Assembly (NCBI GenBank): GCA_015478575.1
Contig: JADMIN010000131.1
Location: forward strand, 1 to 6,943
DNA length: 6,943 bases
DNA from: Ktedonobacterales bacterium
GTDB taxonomy: Bacteria; Chloroflexota; Ktedonobacteria; Ktedonobacterales; JADMIN01
Direction of reading: 5' to 3'
The position numbers were made by a program, and so were the translations under genes. The notes below the pieces were generated by a model. The model made no database searches and was not told where the DNA came from. It saw only the letters and a program-made list of their open reading frames with translations. Below are positions 5,056 to 6,943 of the stretch, piece after piece. Numbering within the stretch: the first letter of the stretch is position 1; each line of letters opens with the position of its first letter.

Positions 5056-5245
5056 GCGCACCTCCCGCATAAGCGCACCTCATCCAGGGGGTATGCCTCA
5101 TCTCGCGCGCCAGGGAGAACCGCCATGCGCATGCGCTTCTCGCGCGGGCACGCTCTGTGCGAGGATATCCAGCCAGGCGCACGCGACGGCGAACCCCATT
5201 CCACGATGATGAGATGTGAGCGACTACCCATAGGCGCGAGATGCG

Positions 5246-5761
5246 ATGATGAAACTGACGAGCGACAACTTAGAAAGCCGAGATCCTCTCCTCTTCATGC
5301 GGGGCATGCGGGCGGAGCGCGGCGCGGGCGTCCTCGTGGTGGATGACGACCGCGCCATTCGTGAGACGCTGTGCTATGCGCTGGAGGACGACGACTATAT
5401 CGTGCGGGATGCCTCCGACGGCCTCGCCGCGCTGGAGATCTTGCGCGCGAGCCGCCGCCCACTCGTCGTGCTGCTCGATCTCATGATGCCTCGGCTGGAT
5501 GGCGTGGGTGTCCTGCGGGCGGTGGCGGAGGATCGCCACTTGGCCACCTTCCACGCCTATATCATCGTCAGCGCCAATACGTACGCGCTCACGCCAACAC
5601 TCGCCAGCTTGGTCGCGCGCACGCACGCGGAGATTCTGCGCAAGCCATTCGATCTCGATGTCCTGCTCGATCGCGTCGAGCATGCCGCGCGACGCCTCAC
5701 CGCCGCGCGCGGGGATGCGGGGATGGGGCACTCACCCGCTGGACCGCCCCTTCTCCACTAA
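5246..5761 (+). CDS. Second single-domain response regulator
   Basis: This encodes 171 residues: an N-terminal extension of about 27 residues, a receiver domain (28-150) and a short tail. Key residues are D33-D35 (VLVVDDDRA), phosphate acceptor D78 (VLLDLMMPRLDG), S109 in place of the usual threonine (IIVSANT), and K133 (LRKPFDLDVLL). It resembles the preceding receiver along its length, for example DDD-x-x-IR-x-TL, VLLD-x-MMP/LMP, GVLR, HAY and KPFD-x-DVLL, so the two look like a tandem duplication that has diverged. The start is uncertain: ATG 5246 and ATG 5249 are adjacent, with only a weak GCGAG upstream, and an in-frame stop at 5231 limits earlier starts. No output domain and no kinase nearby. 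Confidence 0.87.
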   Translation: MMKLTSDNLESRDPLLFMRGMRAERGAGVLVVDDDRAIRETLCYALEDDDYIVRDASDGLAALEILRASRRPLVVLLDLMMPRLDGVGVLRAVAEDRHLATFHAYIIVSANTYALTPTLASLVARTHAEILRKPFDLDVLLDRVEHAARRLTAARGDAGMGHSPAGPPLLH

Positions 5762-5833
5762 GCACCCTCCTCATCTGACCAGGCGACCGCACGGGCGCAC
5801 CGCATCGCCGCCACTGCCACTAATCAGGCGGAA

Positions 5834-5862
5834 TTGACATCACGCGCCCCGGTTTGTATGAT
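5834..5862 (+). promoter_or_regulatory. Strong sigma-70-type promoter
   Basis: TTGACA (5834-5839) and TATGAT (5857-5862) are 17 bp apart, near consensus and the best promoter in the window. The start is expected near 5869, giving a leader of about 84 bases before ATG 5953. It separates the next gene from the response regulators. Confidence 0.85.
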
Positions 5863-5952
5863 GAGATCGGCGTGGCGCGCCTGGCGCGTGATGGCCCGTC
5901 AGCGGTCGCTCGCATGCCATGAGCGGCGCGGCCAGGAGGAGTGGTGTGAGCT

Positions 5953-6702
5953 ATGGTTACCTACGAAGAGATCACTGAAATGGTGCTGGCCGCGGCGGAA
6001 GAGACCGGCCTCTCGATGCATCCAGAGTTCTGGCTCAACACCCAGACCCTTGAACGTGAGTTCGCCTGCACGCTGCACCCTGGCCCATGTGAAGATGCGG
6101 AGCATCGCGCGGCCTGCACGCTCTCGTTCGCCTGGGCGCCGCTCGATACCGTCCTCTCCTTTGAGGGCGCCGAGGGCGTCTGTGAGTTCTTTCACGAGCC
6201 AGACGAAGAGTGTCCCCACCTCCACACTGAGAACGTGCCACCGCTGGTGCTCGATCTCTCCTACACGCTTCCGCTGGAGCACTTGCGCCTGAGCGAGGTC
6301 AACCTGCACGTGCTCGCGCGCACGCTCAAGTTGCGCGCCTCAGAGCATAGTGGCCGCGCCGTCGAGACACGCTCGACCATCGCGCTGGCGCTCGGCGAGA
6401 GCAGCATGGAGACCGAGGCACTCACCTTGCGGCAACGAGTCGAGTTGCCCCTGTGGAATCCAGATGGGGTGAACGGCTTCCGCGCGGGGGATGCCCATCG
6501 CGAGGGGCATGGCAAGTTGCCTGGTAGCCCACGGCGACGCGCGCGGGACGCTCAGGACACCCCCACTCCCCACCCTGAAGACTGGCTGCCGCATCTCTGC
6601 GTCGAGGTCGCGGAGGATATCGCCCATGTGCTCGAGGCGATGGAATCCGCGCGCACGCTTGGGCGCATCAGCGGCGCGCACGAGAGCGGCTCAGAGAACT
6701 AA
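5953..6702 (+). CDS. Unrecognised acidic Cys/His-rich protein
   Basis: I do not recognise this 249-residue soluble protein. Its first half carries two clusters of possible metal ligands: C39, H42, C46, H51 and C55 (CTLHPGPC onward), then C77, H81, C87, H89 and H91 (CEFFHEPDEECPHLH). The only other cysteine is C216. The segment 95-165 looks like alternating strands (VPPLVLDLSYTLPLEHL and onward). A basic, low-complexity linker follows (182-208, with RRRAR), then a final helix EVAEDIAHVLEAMESAR (218-234). There is no signal peptide or membrane segment. ATG 5953 is the only practical start, because the in-frame GTG codons at 5941-5946 run into TGA. AGGAGG (5934-5939) is rather far, at 13 bases. 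Zinc or iron-sulphur binding is a guess. It has its own strong promoter. Confidence 0.8.
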   Translation: MVTYEEITEMVLAAAEETGLSMHPEFWLNTQTLEREFACTLHPGPCEDAEHRAACTLSFAWAPLDTVLSFEGAEGVCEFFHEPDEECPHLHTENVPPLVLDLSYTLPLEHLRLSEVNLHVLARTLKLRASEHSGRAVETRSTIALALGESSMETEALTLRQRVELPLWNPDGVNGFRAGDAHREGHGKLPGSPRRRARDAQDTPTPHPEDWLPHLCVEVAEDIAHVLEAMESARTLGRISGAHESGSEN

Positions 6703-6719
6703 CGCACCGCCTCGCGCGG

Positions 6720-6751
6720 GCGCCGCGCCACCTCAGCGCCGCGCCATCTCA
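6720..6751. repeat. 16-bp tandem duplication
   Basis: GCGCCGCGCCACCTCA (6720-6735) is followed at once by GCGCCGCGCCATCTCA, differing at one base. It lies 17 bp after the preceding stop codon. A small slippage duplication is the simplest explanation. Confidence 0.75.
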
Positions 6752-6861
6752 GGGAAAAGCCCTATACCGAGATCAGGTATTCACCCGACGCGATAGGTAA
6801 CAGTGCGACATATACTCTAATGAGAGTGAGAACTCCACCAACTCTCCTCCTCCCCTCCCAA

Positions 6862-6902
6862 GCGAAGGTCAGGCCCCCCAGAGCTTGGCCTTCGCGCTTT
6901 TT
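6862..6902 (+). terminator. Intrinsic terminator
   Basis: The arms GCGAAGGTCA (6862-6871) and TGGCCTTCGC (6886-6895) pair over ten positions with one G-U. Three more pairs extend inwards (6872-6874 with 6883-6885), leaving a C-rich loop. TTTTT (6898-6902) follows after two bases. It ends the transcript of the Cys/His-rich gene or of a small RNA starting nearer. Confidence 0.88.
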
Positions 6903-6943
6903 CCCGCCTGATCATGTCCCGCCTGATCATGTCCCGCCTGATC
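6902..6943. repeat. 15-bp tandem repeat, 2.8 copies, cut by window edge
   Basis: The unit TCCCGCCTGATCATG occurs twice without mismatch, and 12 bases of a third copy reach the window end. Each unit holds the palindrome TGATCA and an ATG. From the ATG, one frame reads MSRLI repeated, so the array could duplicate the start of an unseen gene, but no ribosome site is visible. It begins within the T tract of the terminator. Confidence 0.92.

Noticed and set aside
1..6943. tRNA or rRNA genes
   Set aside because: I looked for cloverleaf arms, the TTCRANYC motif and rRNA-like sequence in the gaps and saw none, though this was by eye only.

Overview
The window is GC-rich bacterial DNA. It carries small soluble stress or metal-type proteins, a winged-helix regulator, paired single-domain response regulators, a decayed IS5-type transposase, and start sites that look leaderless. 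Together these suggest a member of the Chloroflexota, perhaps a Ktedonobacteria-like soil or thermophilic lineage. That placement is an impression from protein style; no marker gene is present. Both ends of the window lie inside 15-bp tandem repeats, so it may be a whole short contig broken at repeats.

Left part (1-2924). A DUF4242 protein (minus strand) is divergent from a free-standing archaeal-type threonyl-tRNA synthetase editing domain (plus strand). About 390 bp without a recognisable gene follows. Next is an ArsR-like winged-helix regulator whose promoter lies so close to its ATG that the mRNA should be leaderless, with a palindrome over its -10 box. Between it and a VC0807-type membrane protein lie two possible tiny ORFs, a 15-bp repeat that would read as a pentapeptide repeat, and a leader that can fold as a three-way junction and hide the Shine-Dalgarno sequence. 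The regulator and the membrane protein probably form one regulated unit.

Middle part (2925-4593). The minus strand carries a broken IS5-family transposase remnant, then (moving right) a DinB-family protein and a four-helix membrane protein with a TTG start. The IS remnant ends almost exactly at the dinB stop codon.

Right part (4594-6943). Two paralogous single-domain response regulators stand in tandem, with no kinase in view. They are followed by a strong sigma-70-type promoter driving an unrecognised Cys/His-rich acidic protein. A 160-bp tail holds a 16-bp tandem duplication, a pyrimidine-rich tract and a strong intrinsic terminator, and the window ends in another 15-bp tandem repeat. The parts most worth checking are the 15-bp repeats, the structured leader of the VC0807 gene, the leaderless autoregulated ArsR promoter, the unknown Cys/His protein, and the possible C/U-rich small RNA near the right end.
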